Positions 56,582 through 64,000 of a stretch of 64,000 nt of DNA are shown here, in pieces. The DNA is from an uncultured Bacteroidales bacterium (lineage in GTDB: Bacteria; Bacteroidota; Bacteroidia; Bacteroidales; Muribaculaceae): positions 62,001 through 126,000 of the forward strand of contig CACXLJ010000016.1 in assembly GCA_902768435.1 (NCBI GenBank), written 5' to 3'. Every line of letters begins with the position of its first letter. The stretch's first letter is position 1. The position numbers and the translations under genes were made by a program. Under the pieces are notes generated by a model that did not search any database, was not told the origin of the DNA, and saw only the letters and a program-made list of their open reading frames with translations.

Positions 56582-57721
56582 ATGGATTTCAGCTATTCAA
56601 AGACAGAAGAACTCTTTCTCCAGATGATTCGTTCATTTGCCGAGAATGAAGTGAAACCTCTGGCTGCCGAAGTCGACGAGCAGGAACGCTTCCCTCTCGA
56701 AACAGTCGAGAAGATGGGTAAGCTTGGCCTCATGGGCATTCCTGTACCCGAGCAGTATGGCGGTGCTGGAGGCAACGTCCAGATGTACATCATGGCCGTT
56801 GAAGAACTCTCCAGAGTGTGCGCCACTACCGGCGTTGTGCTCTCGGCTCACACCTCTTTGTGCATCGCTCCCATCATGGAGCACGGCACCGAAGAGCAGA
56901 AGATGAAATATTTGCCCAAGCTCGCTTCGGGCGAGTGGATTGGCGCCTTTGGCCTTACCGAGCCCAATGCCGGTACCGATGCCGCCATGCAGCAGACCAC
57001 AGCCGTCGACGCTGGCGACAAGTGGATTCTGAACGGCTCCAAGATTTTCATCACCAATGCTTCCTATGCCAATGTGTTCATCGTCATGGCTATGACCGAC
57101 AAGTCGAAGGGAACTAAGGGTATCTCGGCCTTCATCGTCGAGAAAGGCATGCCCGGCTTCTCGATTGGCAAGAAGGAGTTGAAGATGGGTATTCGTGGCA
57201 GCGCCACTTGCGAGCTCATTTTCGAGAACTGTGAAGTACCCAAGGAGAACCTGCTGGGTCAGCTCGGCAAGGGCTTCAGCATCGCCATGAAGACCCTCGA
57301 TGGTGGCCGCATCGGTATCGCATCGCAGGCACTGGGCATCGCTCAGGGTGCCATCGACGAGACCGTCAAGTACACCAAGGAGCGCAAGCAGTTCGGCAAG
57401 CCCATTGCCAAGTTCCAGAACACCCAGTTCCAGATGGCCGACCTCAAGACTAAGGTCGAAGCTGCCCGCCTGTTGGTTCGCAGCGCTGCCTGGAAGAAGG
57501 ACAAAGGCATTCCTTATTCGGCCGATGCCGCTATGGCTAAGCTGTTTGCTGCCGAGACCGCTATGGAAGTAACCACCAAGGCTGTACAGTTCCACGGTGG
57601 CTATGGTTACACGAGAGAGTATCCTGTTGAGCGCATGATGCGCGACGCCAAGATTACCGAGATCTACGAAGGTACATCAGAGGTGCAGCGCATGGTCATC
57701 GCCGGTCATTTATTCAAATAA
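56582..57721 (+). CDS. bcd: Butyryl-CoA dehydrogenase (short-chain acyl-CoA dehydrogenase)
   Basis: The 379-residue FAD enzyme reduces crotonyl-CoA to butyryl-CoA. It shows FGLTEPNAGTDAAMQQT (flavin and substrate binding), GIRGSATCELIFENCEVP, KQFGKPIAKFQNTQFQMAD and the catalytic Glu363 in YEGTSEVQRMVIA. It is followed directly by etfB and etfA, so electrons come from the electron-transfer flavoprotein. Whether this complex bifurcates electrons to ferredoxin, as in clostridia, cannot be told from the sequence alone. Confidence 0.95.
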   Translation: MDFSYSKTEELFLQMIRSFAENEVKPLAAEVDEQERFPLETVEKMGKLGLMGIPVPEQYGGAGGNVQMYIMAVEELSRVCATTGVVLSAHTSLCIAPIMEHGTEEQKMKYLPKLASGEWIGAFGLTEPNAGTDAAMQQTTAVDAGDKWILNGSKIFITNASYANVFIVMAMTDKSKGTKGISAFIVEKGMPGFSIGKKELKMGIRGSATCELIFENCEVPKENLLGQLGKGFSIAMKTLDGGRIGIASQALGIAQGAIDETVKYTKERKQFGKPIAKFQNTQFQMADLKTKVEAARLLVRSAAWKKDKGIPYSADAAMAKLFAAETAMEVTTKAVQFHGGYGYTREYPVERMMRDAKITEIYEGTSEVQRMVIAGHLFK

Positions 57722-57739
57722 TCAATGGAGGACAGCACT

Positions 57740-58525
57740 ATGATGAAAATTATCGTTTGCGTAAAACAAGTTCCCGATACCACCGAAATCAAAATCGATC
57801 CCGTGAAGGGAACACTCATTCGCGATGGTGTGCCCAGCATCATGAACCCCGACGACAAGGGCGGTCTTGAACTCGCTCTGCGACTCAAGGACCAGCATGG
57901 CGCACACATTACCGTTATCTCAATGGGTCCTCCTCAGGCCGACGTCATTCTGCGCGAGGCCTTTGCTATGGGTGCCGACCGTGCCATCCTGCTCAGCGAC
58001 CGCAAGTTTGCTGGTGCCGACACGCTGGCTACCTCTTATGCCCTTTCTGGTCTGTGCCGCACGCTCGACTACGACCTCATCATCGCTGGCCGTCAGGCTA
58101 TCGATGGCGACACCGCACAAGTAGGTCCCGAGCTCGCCGAGCACCTCGACCTGCCTCAAATCACCTATGTGGTCGACGCTAAACGCCTCGACAATGGTAA
58201 CCTGCTCGTTCACAAGGAAAACGAAGACAGCGTGCAAGTGCTTGAAGTGGAAGGCAAGTGCCTCCTCACCGTTCTGGCTTCGGCTTTCGAACCTCGCTAC
58301 ATGAGCGTCAATGGCATCATGAAGGCCTATGAGCGCGAAGTAGAGGTTTGGGGTGCCGACAAGATCGATGTCGATGAATCGAAACTCGGTCTGGCTGGTT
58401 CGCCCACCAAGGTGTTCAAGTCGTTCCCCAAGGCCCTCAAGGCTCCCGGTGAAGTTCACGAAGTGAGCGAAGAAGAGGCTGTAGAGTTGATTATCAATAA
58501 ACTGAAAGAGAAACACATCATCTAA
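57740..58525 (+). CDS. etfB: Electron transfer flavoprotein, beta subunit
   Basis: The ~261-residue EtfB begins KIIVCVKQVPDTTEIKIDP and has DLIIAGRQAIDGDTAQVGPELAE, the AMP/FAD-binding signature of the family. An in-frame ATG at 57725 lies 4 bases after the bcd stop, but MKIIVCVKQ is the conserved start. The ATGATG at 57740-57745 preceded by GGAGGA fits, so 57740 is chosen (57743 equally possible). It forms a dimer with EtfA and passes electrons to Bcd. Confidence 0.94.
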   Translation: MMKIIVCVKQVPDTTEIKIDPVKGTLIRDGVPSIMNPDDKGGLELALRLKDQHGAHITVISMGPPQADVILREAFAMGADRAILLSDRKFAGADTLATSYALSGLCRTLDYDLIIAGRQAIDGDTAQVGPELAEHLDLPQITYVVDAKRLDNGNLLVHKENEDSVQVLEVEGKCLLTVLASAFEPRYMSVNGIMKAYEREVEVWGADKIDVDESKLGLAGSPTKVFKSFPKALKAPGEVHEVSEEEAVELIINKLKEKHII

Positions 58526-58536
58526 AAGTCAAAGCT

Positions 58537-59553
58537 ATGGAAAAGAAAGATTATAAGAACGTATTCGTTTTTGCAGAACAGCGTGAAGGTGTTATCCAAT
58601 CCGTTGCATTTGAACTTTTGGGCAAGGCCCGTGACCTGGCCGATGTGTTGGGCGAAAAAGTAGTGGCCCTCTTGCTGGGTTCAGGCATTAAGGACAAGGC
58701 TCAGAGCCTTATCGAGTTTGGTGCCGACGAGGTGATTGTGGTCGACACGCCCGAACTCAAAGATTACCTGAGCGAGCAATACTCGCAGGTGATGTATCAG
58801 ATTATTGAAGAGCGCAAGCCCAACATCGTGCTCTATGGTGCTACCACCATTGGCCGCGACATGGCTCCGCGTCTGGCTTCACGCCTGAAAGCCGGTCTTA
58901 CTGCCGACTGTACGAAACTTGAAATTCAGGAAGGTGCCGATGGTCAGCTCGACCTGCACTCGACTCGTCCCGCATTCGGTGGCAACCTCATGGCTACCAT
59001 CGTGTGCCCCAACACGCGTCCGCAGATGTCAACCGTGCGTCCTGGTGTGATGCAGAAGATGGAGCGTCAGGCCGGTCGCCAGGGTGTGGTTACCGACTTC
59101 GTGCCCAAATTCGACACTGCCAAGTTCAAGGTGAAACTCGTCGAGACCATCAAGGCCGACAAGAGCATTGCCGATATCTCTGAGGCCAAGATTCTCGTCT
59201 CGGGTGGTCGTGGCGTGCACAACAAGGAAGGCTTCGACAAACTGCAGGCTCTTGCCGATGTACTCGGCGGACAGGTGGCTTCGTCGCGTGCCATGGTCGA
59301 CAATGGCGTTATGCCGCATGAGTGCCAGGTGGGTCAGACGGGTAAGACCGTGCGTCCTAACCTCTACATGGCTTGCGGTATCAGCGGTGCCATCCAGCAC
59401 CTTGCCGGTATGGAAGAGAGCGACTTCATTATTGCCATCAATAAAGACAAGTTTGCTCCCATCTTCAGCGTGGCCGACCTGGGCATCGTGGGCGACCTCC
59501 ACAAGATCGTTCCCATGCTCACCGAGCGCCTCAAGAAAGAAATCGAGAAGTAA
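58537..59553 (+). CDS. etfA: Electron transfer flavoprotein, alpha subunit
   Basis: This 338-residue EtfA has an N-terminal EtfAB domain (KNVFVFAEQREG) and a C-terminal FAD-binding domain with SGGRGVHNKEGF, VGQTGKTVRPNLYMACGISG and AGMEESDFIIAINKD. It is the last gene of the lysine-to-butyrate operon, 11 bases after etfB, and a strong terminator follows its stop by ~27 bases. Confidence 0.95.
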   Translation: MEKKDYKNVFVFAEQREGVIQSVAFELLGKARDLADVLGEKVVALLLGSGIKDKAQSLIEFGADEVIVVDTPELKDYLSEQYSQVMYQIIEERKPNIVLYGATTIGRDMAPRLASRLKAGLTADCTKLEIQEGADGQLDLHSTRPAFGGNLMATIVCPNTRPQMSTVRPGVMQKMERQAGRQGVVTDFVPKFDTAKFKVKLVETIKADKSIADISEAKILVSGGRGVHNKEGFDKLQALADVLGGQVASSRAMVDNGVMPHECQVGQTGKTVRPNLYMACGISGAIQHLAGMEESDFIIAINKDKFAPIFSVADLGIVGDLHKIVPMLTERLKKEIEK

Positions 59554-59575
59554 CCATCTTCTCCACTCATAACGC

Positions 59576-59620
59576 AAAAAGGCGTGGCTCCTCTCTCGGT
59601 GCCACGCCTTTTGTTTTGTT
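59576..59620 (+). terminator. Intrinsic terminator of the lysine-fermentation operon
   Basis: Stem GGCGTGGC (59581-59588) with GCCACGCC (59601-59608), preceded by five A and followed by TTTTGTTTTGTT. It is the only good terminator between 45000 and 59760, which supports one long operon. Confidence 0.88.
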
Positions 59621-59668
59621 CCTTTTCAGACTGTGTGTGCAGAGAGTGGGGATACCTGGGGTGGGGGA

Positions 59669-59700
59669 ATTGGCGCTTAGCAAAAAAAGTTGTAATTTTG
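59669..59700 (+). promoter_or_regulatory. Promoter of the LTA-synthase-like gene (TTG-N20-TAATTTTG)
   Basis: ATTG at 59669-59672, 20 bases, then TAATTTTG at 59693-59700; 62 bases upstream of the ATG at 59763. Confidence 0.68.
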
Positions 59701-59762
59701 CGTCCTAATAAAACAAGGATGTTCTAAAATAGAGATATAGACAATTAAAAGAGATTAAGACA

Positions 59763-61745
59763 ATGGATTATAAGATGCACTTCAAGCGGCTCAAGACTCA
59801 GCCTGGCTTTGTAATGGCGGTGAATTTCCTCATTCTCATGGTCATTTACATGCTTTCGAGATGGGCGTTCTACTATATGAACATCGACAGTTTCCAGGAT
59901 GTGACCTTTAGCGACATGATGACCATCTCGTGGGGCGGCTTGCGATTCGACCTGAGCGCGCTTTGCTATCTCAATGTCTTGTGCATCTTGCTTCAGTTCC
60001 TGCCCATCAAGGCTCGTCACACCCCCAAGTATCAGAAGATTGTGAAAATTATCTTCCTCGTCATCAACATTCTGGGCATTGTGGTGAATGTGGCCGATAT
60101 CGTCTATTTCGAGTTCGGCGGCCGGCGCACCACAGCCACCATCTTCTCGGAGTTTGGAGGCGAGAGCAACTTGGGCACCATTGTGCTGCATAGCATCACA
60201 GGCTATTGGCAGGCATGGATATTTGGCATTGCCATGATTGCCGCCATCGTCTTCCTCTACTATAATCCCATCAAGAAGAAGCGCGAAAGGGCCGATTTCC
60301 CGCCAAACAAGGTTTATTACCCCGTTCATGGTGCTATCTTCGCCCTTGCCATGCTCCTTGCACTGGGCGGCATGCGAGGCGGCTTTGGTTTCAAGATGCA
60401 TCCGCTGCGTCAGGATTCAGCCACCATCTACTGCAAGAATCCGCACGAGGCAGCCATTGTGCTCAACACGCCTTTCACGCTCATCACCACTTTGCACAAG
60501 AAGGGTTATGAAGACCCCAAATTCTTTGCCGAGGGGCAGAACCTCGACGACATCTTCAACCCCATTCACAATCTTACCCCAAAGGGAGGCGAGATGCAAA
60601 AACTGAATGTGGTGGTATTCCTTATGGAGAGCTTCTCGATGGAATACATGGGCTACTTCAATAAAGACAAGGATGGCGGTCGCTATGAGGGTTACACGCC
60701 CTTCCTTGACTCGTTGCTCACGCAAAGCTATTGCTTCCAGTATAGTTTTGCCAACGGCATACGCTCGGTCGATGCCATGCCGGCAAGCTTTGCAGGCGTG
60801 CCGCGCTATATTGAGCCTTATTGCTACTATTTTTACTCTAACAATACCCTGCAGGGACTGCCCGAAATGCTCAAGCAAGAGGGCTACACTACAGCCTTCT
60901 TCCATGGCGCGCCCAACACCACGCTGGGTTTCAAAGGCTTCAGCAATTCCATAGGATTTGACAGTTACTACGGCATGGAAGAGTATGGCCAAGACAAGGA
61001 CTTCGACGGCACTTGGGCCATCTTTGATGAGCCTTATTTGAAATACTTTGCCGACAAGACCGATGAGATTGCACAACAGGGTAAGCCGTTCTTCCTCACC
61101 GTCTTCACCGCATCGAGCCACGACCCCTTCAAGGTGCCCGACCAGTACAAGGACAAATTCACGCGTGGCGAGATTCCCATGCATAAGGTCATCAGCTACT
61201 CTGACTATGCCATCAAGCAATACTTTGAGAAGGTGAAGGATAAACCCTGGTTCAACAATACCATCTTCATCTTCAGTGCCGACCATTGCGGAGTGAGTTG
61301 CCGTGACGACTACAACAATGAGATGGGTCGCTTCCTCATCCCTATTTTCTTCTACACTCCTGGCGGTCAGTTGCCCGTGAAATGCGACTCCACGCGGCTC
61401 ATGCAGCAGACCGACATCACCCCCTCGCTGCTCTCGTTGCTCAATTACCAGAAACCCTATTTCTCGTTTGGCAAGGATGTGTTCAACACCGACTCCACCT
61501 TTGTTAACTATGTGTTCAACGACCGTAACGGCCTCTCGATGTATTACCTCGACTCGCTCATGATTGAGTACAGCGGTAACAAACTCATAGGCATCTATGA
61601 ATTCCGCAACGATTTCTCGCTCAAGCGCAACTTGCTGAACCAGAAAAAGCGTTTCCCGCAACTGCCATTCATGCAACGCCAAATCGAGGCCATCCTGCAG
61701 CAATATGTTACGCGCATGAAGCAAAACCGCCTCACAGCCCGTTAA
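59763..61745 (+). CDS. LTA synthase family membrane sulfatase-fold enzyme
   Basis: The 660-residue protein has five TM helices in about the first 200 residues, then a periplasmic sulfatase/alkaline-phosphatase fold. Motifs include VVVFLMESFSMEYMG (metal-binding Glu), the nucleophile region FANGIRSVDAMPA with Ser335 where LtaS has Thr, and FIFSADHCGVS (metal-binding Asp/His). In Gram-negatives such enzymes transfer phosphoglycerol or phosphoethanolamine to envelope glycans or lipids. The exact substrate cannot be given. It is monocistronic behind its own promoter. Confidence 0.88.
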   Translation: MDYKMHFKRLKTQPGFVMAVNFLILMVIYMLSRWAFYYMNIDSFQDVTFSDMMTISWGGLRFDLSALCYLNVLCILLQFLPIKARHTPKYQKIVKIIFLVINILGIVVNVADIVYFEFGGRRTTATIFSEFGGESNLGTIVLHSITGYWQAWIFGIAMIAAIVFLYYNPIKKKRERADFPPNKVYYPVHGAIFALAMLLALGGMRGGFGFKMHPLRQDSATIYCKNPHEAAIVLNTPFTLITTLHKKGYEDPKFFAEGQNLDDIFNPIHNLTPKGGEMQKLNVVVFLMESFSMEYMGYFNKDKDGGRYEGYTPFLDSLLTQSYCFQYSFANGIRSVDAMPASFAGVPRYIEPYCYYFYSNNTLQGLPEMLKQEGYTTAFFHGAPNTTLGFKGFSNSIGFDSYYGMEEYGQDKDFDGTWAIFDEPYLKYFADKTDEIAQQGKPFFLTVFTASSHDPFKVPDQYKDKFTRGEIPMHKVISYSDYAIKQYFEKVKDKPWFNNTIFIFSADHCGVSCRDDYNNEMGRFLIPIFFYTPGGQLPVKCDSTRLMQQTDITPSLLSLLNYQKPYFSFGKDVFNTDSTFVNYVFNDRNGLSMYYLDSLMIEYSGNKLIGIYEFRNDFSLKRNLLNQKKRFPQLPFMQRQIEAILQQYVTRMKQNRLTAR

Positions 61746-61769
61746 TTCAACTGGCATGACAAGCAAAAT

Positions 61770-61800
61770 TTTGTGCGGGTCAAAGAATTTATTAAATTTG
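61770..61800 (+). promoter_or_regulatory. Promoter of the small membrane protein gene (TTTG-N19-TAAATTTG)
   Basis: TTTG at 61770-61773 and TAAATTTG at 61793-61800, about 72 bases before the ATG at 61873. Confidence 0.65.
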
Positions 61801-61872
61801 CATACCAATAGTTCAATGGCAGGATGCCAAGGACTTAATAATAGACATAATAATTAAAAACCGTTATAGACA

Positions 61873-62235
61873 ATGAATGATTACAAGAAACTAAGAAAAA
61901 AAGCGCTGGTGTGCGACATCATCAGCCTTTTGGTGGCCCTCACAGTGCTCTTCTTCGGCTCGCGCGATGAGCTGCAGGAGTGGGTGCTGATTATCGGACT
62001 CATCGTGGCCGCATTATTCCTGATTGTGGCAGTGGTGCTGTCGATTAAGGCCCGCAAGCTGGAACGCCGTGCCTTTGCTGCCGAGAACCGCCGCCTTGAG
62101 GACCTTGCCGCTCGTGGTATGACGCAGGACGAAGTTGAAGATTTTGGCGATCCCCAAGAAATGGAGGTGGCTGAAGCAGCTGAAACTGCTATTGAAGAAA
62201 AAGCCGAAGAAACTCCTGAAGAGAAGGAGGGTTGA
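61873..62235 (+). CDS. Small membrane protein with acidic tail, unknown function
   Basis: The 120-residue protein has a short basic N-terminus (MNDYKKLRKKA), then two TM helices (about 12-28 and 35-58). A basic/charged helix follows (KARKLERRAFAAENRRLEDLAARGM, likely coiled coil), then a tail rich in Glu/Ala (EEKAEETPEEKEG). No family recognised. It is followed 4 bases later by the exonuclease gene, with a clear GGAGG in its own last codons that would serve as that gene's ribosome site, so the two are co-expressed. Confidence 0.7.
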   Translation: MNDYKKLRKKALVCDIISLLVALTVLFFGSRDELQEWVLIIGLIVAALFLIVAVVLSIKARKLERRAFAAENRRLEDLAARGMTQDEVEDFGDPQEMEVAEAAETAIEEKAEETPEEKEG

Positions 62236-62239
62236 TGCT

Positions 62240-63001
62240 ATGGCACTGAAATTCATTTCATGGAATGTGAACGGCCTGCGTGCCGTGGCTGGCAAGGGTT
62301 TCAAGGAAATCTTCGAGCAGCTCGATGCCGACTTTTTCAGTCTGCAAGAGACTAAGATGCAGGCTGGGCAAATCGACATGGAGTTTCCGGGCTACCAGTC
62401 GTTCTGGAACTATGCCGACAAGAAAGGCTATAGCGGCACGGCTGTCTTTACCCGTCACACGCCCGTGAATGTGACCTACGGCATGGGCATCGACGAGCAC
62501 GACCATGAGGGTCGCATCATCACCCTTGAGATGGAAAAGTTCTACCTTGTCACCGTCTATACGCCCAATAGTCAGGACGGCCTGCGTCGCCTTGACTACC
62601 GCATGAAGTGGGAAGATGATTTCCGCGCCTATCTGCTGAAACTCAATGAGAACAAACCCGTGATTGTGTGCGGTGACCTGAATGTGGCGCATGAGGAAAT
62701 TGACTTGAAGAATCCCAAGACCAATCGCAAGAATGCTGGCTTCACCGACGAGGAACGCGCCAAGATGACAACGCTGCTCGATGCGGGATTCACCGACACC
62801 TTCCGCCACTTCTACCCCGACATGGAGGGCATCTACTCGTGGTGGAGCTACCGCTTCAAGGCGCGTGAGAAGAATGCGGGCTGGCGTATCGACTACTATT
62901 TGACCTCGAAGAGCCTCGATGAGAAACTCGTCGATGCCAAAATCCATACCGAAGTTTACGGCAGTGACCACTGCCCCGTAGAACTCCTCCTCGACATATA
63001 G
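62240..63001 (+). CDS. xth: Exodeoxyribonuclease III
   Basis: This ~253-residue AP endonuclease/3'-5' exonuclease works in base excision repair. The EEP-fold motifs are complete: SWNVNGLRA, FFSLQETKMQ (Glu, metal), VCGDLNVAHEEIDL (Asp/Asn), RIDYYLTS (Asp) and GSDHCPVELLLD (catalytic Asp-His). An in-frame ATG upstream (62135) lies inside the previous gene and would add a basic tail. ATG 62240 is chosen because MALKFISWNVNGL is the family N-terminus and GGAGGG stands a few bases before it. Confidence 0.95.
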   Translation: MALKFISWNVNGLRAVAGKGFKEIFEQLDADFFSLQETKMQAGQIDMEFPGYQSFWNYADKKGYSGTAVFTRHTPVNVTYGMGIDEHDHEGRIITLEMEKFYLVTVYTPNSQDGLRRLDYRMKWEDDFRAYLLKLNENKPVIVCGDLNVAHEEIDLKNPKTNRKNAGFTDEERAKMTTLLDAGFTDTFRHFYPDMEGIYSWWSYRFKAREKNAGWRIDYYLTSKSLDEKLVDAKIHTEVYGSDHCPVELLLDI

Positions 63002-63047
63002 ACTAAATAATCTGAGATATCCCCACTAAACTCAAAACCTTAAACCT

Positions 63048-63081
63048 CAAGCATCTAAAGTCCTAGGACTTTGGATGCTTG
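63048..63081. terminator. Bidirectional terminator between xth and the acetyltransferase gene
   Basis: A 16-base stem (63048-63063 pairing with 63066-63081, one mismatch; arms CAAGCATCTAAAGTCC and GGACTTTGGATGCTTG) lies between converging genes. It ends next to the stop codon of the minus-strand gene. Confidence 0.75.
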
Positions 63082-63082
63082 A

Positions 63083-63613
63083 CTATAGCAGGTGCTCGAA
63101 GGCGATGCGTGGACCGTCGGGGAGCACTACATTGCCGCAGCGCTCAAAGCCCAGTTTGGGCAGGATGTGCAGCATTTGCACATTGTCGTTGTTGGTGTCG
63201 ATGCGCATGCTCTCGCATCCGTCATCGCGCGACTCATCCATGAGCAGTTGCAAGAAACGCGAGGCCAGACCGCGATTGGCCACATCGGGGTCGATGCCAA
63301 TGCGGTGCACCACCGAGTAGCGGCAGTGTGCCGAGTCGCTGGCGGTGAGCCAACGGCCCTCGATGGTGTCGTAGCATGGCTCGCCCGCGTAGATGAGGGC
63401 ACAGTAACCCACCACTTTGCCGTCGAGCACCAACACGCGGCCTATTTCCTGCTGCACATCATCGGCAATCACTTTGGGGTTAGGATAGCCCTGCTGCCAC
63501 TGGTTGCGGCCTTGCTGGTGCATGAGTTCCTGCTGGCGGCTGATGATGCTCCATGCCGTAGCCTTGTCGGCGGCAGTAGCCATGCGGCTGGTAAGTTGCT
63601 CTTGGTCAGTCAT
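63083..63613 (-). CDS. GNAT family N-acetyltransferase
   Basis: The ~176-residue protein has an acetyltransferase fold: DGKVVGYCALIYAG, then the acetyl-CoA loop region HRIGIDPDVANRGLASRFLQLLM and MRIDTNNDNVQMLHILPKLGFERCG near the C-terminus. The substrate is unknown. Frame is open to 63658, but MTDQEQLTSRM (ATG at 63613) is the natural start; it overlaps the end of the DUF2007 gene by 8 bases, so translation is coupled. Confidence 0.88.
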   Translation of the reverse strand: MTDQEQLTSRMATAADKATAWSIISRQQELMHQQGRNQWQQGYPNPKVIADDVQQEIGRVLVLDGKVVGYCALIYAGEPCYDTIEGRWLTASDSAHCRYSVVHRIGIDPDVANRGLASRFLQLLMDESRDDGCESMRIDTNNDNVQMLHILPKLGFERCGNVVLPDGPRIAFEHLL

Positions 63614-63902
63614 CTGATATGGGGCTGTCGGGAGAGGCCATCTCGTCAAGTTTGGCAATCACATCCTCGTCGATGGCTTCAATGGGATTGGCGGCAAGCA
63701 CTTTGCTTGCCATTTCAAATTCGCACTGGCGCACCACCACATTCATCTGCCCTTGCTTGAAACCTTGCAGCAAGCAGTTGGCGGTGCTGTCGCCCATCAC
63801 TGCGGCTGTGATGCCGTTAGCCTCGAGCATTCCTGCCACTACATTAGCCTCAAAGGGGCTGTCGTACGAAGCCAGTACCACAATATCGTTCTCGTTTGCC
63901 AT
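63606..63902 (-). CDS. DUF2007 family protein (putative signal-transducing protein)
   Basis: The 98-residue protein begins with IVVLASYDSPFEANVVAGMLEANGI, the DUF2007 pattern (a ferredoxin-like fold domain), followed by CLLQGFKQGQMNVVVRQCEFEMASKVL and an acidic tail (DSPISDD). Its biochemical function is not established. It is the first gene of a two-gene operon with the acetyltransferase and has a good promoter upstream. Confidence 0.82.
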   Translation of the reverse strand: MANENDIVVLASYDSPFEANVVAGMLEANGITAAVMGDSTANCLLQGFKQGQMNVVVRQCEFEMASKVLAANPIEAIDEDVIAKLDEMASPDSPISDD

Positions 63903-63932
63903 AATAGTAAAGCTTTATTCGTTTTGTTGTTG

Positions 63933-63963
63933 CAAATATATATGATTTTCGGCAATAAAACAA
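63933..63963 (-). promoter_or_regulatory. Promoter of the DUF2007-acetyltransferase operon (TTG-N20-TATATTTG on minus)
   Basis: Plus-strand CAAATATA (63933-63940) and CAA (63961-63963) are 20 bases apart and read TTG and TATATTTG on the minus strand, about 31 bases before the start. Confidence 0.65.
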
Positions 63964-63965
63964 TA

Positions 63966-63990
63966 TCACCCGCCTTTTTGGGGCGGGTGA
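63966..63990. terminator. Hairpin at the window edge
   Basis: A 9-bp perfect stem TCACCCGCC (63966-63974) with GGCGGGTGA (63982-63990), loop TTTTTGG. Preceded by an A-rich run on the left, so it can end a minus-strand transcript arriving from the right. Confidence 0.6.
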
Positions 63991-64000
63991 CTGTGTCGAA

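Noticed and set aside
59763..61745. Lipoteichoic acid synthase in the strict sense
   Set aside because: The host shows Gram-negative outer-membrane proteins, so teichoic acid synthesis is not expected; only the fold family is claimed.

Overview
The window looks like chromosome from an anaerobic gut or oral member of the order Bacteroidales. The evidence is a chimeric SusD-like protein, many secreted proteins with BspA-type or internalin-type leucine-rich repeats (LRR) and dockerin-like C-termini, the TAnnTTTG -7 promoter element upstream of many genes, scarce Shine-Dalgarno sites, the fused SpoIIE phosphatase/ATPase and an alginate-export-type porin. A Muribaculaceae or Prevotella-like host is possible, but I cannot place it to genus. 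No rRNA, tRNA or CRISPR array was seen.

Layout. 1-2513: 3' part of a secreted LRR-dockerin protein fused in frame to a SusD-like domain. 2629-8869 (minus strand): a small secreted protein, then a same-strand set read glyS, FKBP-type isomerase lipoprotein, Cu/Zn-efflux-type permease with an HMA tail, and M13 peptidase. 9332-16518: a membrane glycosyltransferase-like protein, topoisomerase IV subunit A, a DUF3316 protein, an S41 peptidase lipoprotein and a NADase-type glycan-binding-domain protein. 16745-27719: an array of four secreted LRR-dockerin proteins in the order A-B-A-B, apparently a duplicated two-gene unit, with a DDE-transposase element (18765-20295) between the first A and B. One B copy is frameshifted and two copies have lost the second dockerin half. 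27724-29988 (minus): a UvrA-like ATPase lacking the UvrB-binding region.

30317-43414 is the most unusual block: an outer-membrane porin, a membrane sensor/PP2C phosphatase/anti-sigma-kinase-like fusion, an STAS anti-sigma-antagonist, a 2430-residue nonribosomal peptide synthetase (C-A-T-C-A-T-R, reductive release) and a MATE exporter. It reads as a signal-controlled system making and exporting a reductively released dipeptide (aldehyde, alcohol or cyclic imine). A GntP-family permease (minus strand) follows.

45000-59553 is a complete lysine-to-butyrate fermentation operon: CoA-transferase alpha, kal, kce, kdd, kamA, kamB, kamC, kamD, kamE, CoA-transferase beta, crt, hbd, bcd, etfB, etfA. It ends at a strong terminator. 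L-lysine is rearranged by KamA and KamDE (kept active by KamBC), oxidised by Kdd, cleaved by Kce to 3-aminobutyryl-CoA plus acetoacetate, and deaminated by Kal to crotonyl-CoA. Crotonyl-CoA is reduced by Bcd/EtfAB to butyryl-CoA, and the CoA-transferase releases butyrate while activating acetoacetate. Hbd and Crt can then feed acetoacetyl-CoA back into crotonyl-CoA.

59763-63902: an LTA-synthase-like membrane sulfatase-fold enzyme, a small membrane protein, exodeoxyribonuclease III, a GNAT acetyltransferase and a DUF2007 protein. All calls rest on reading the sequence and recognising families; no database search was run.
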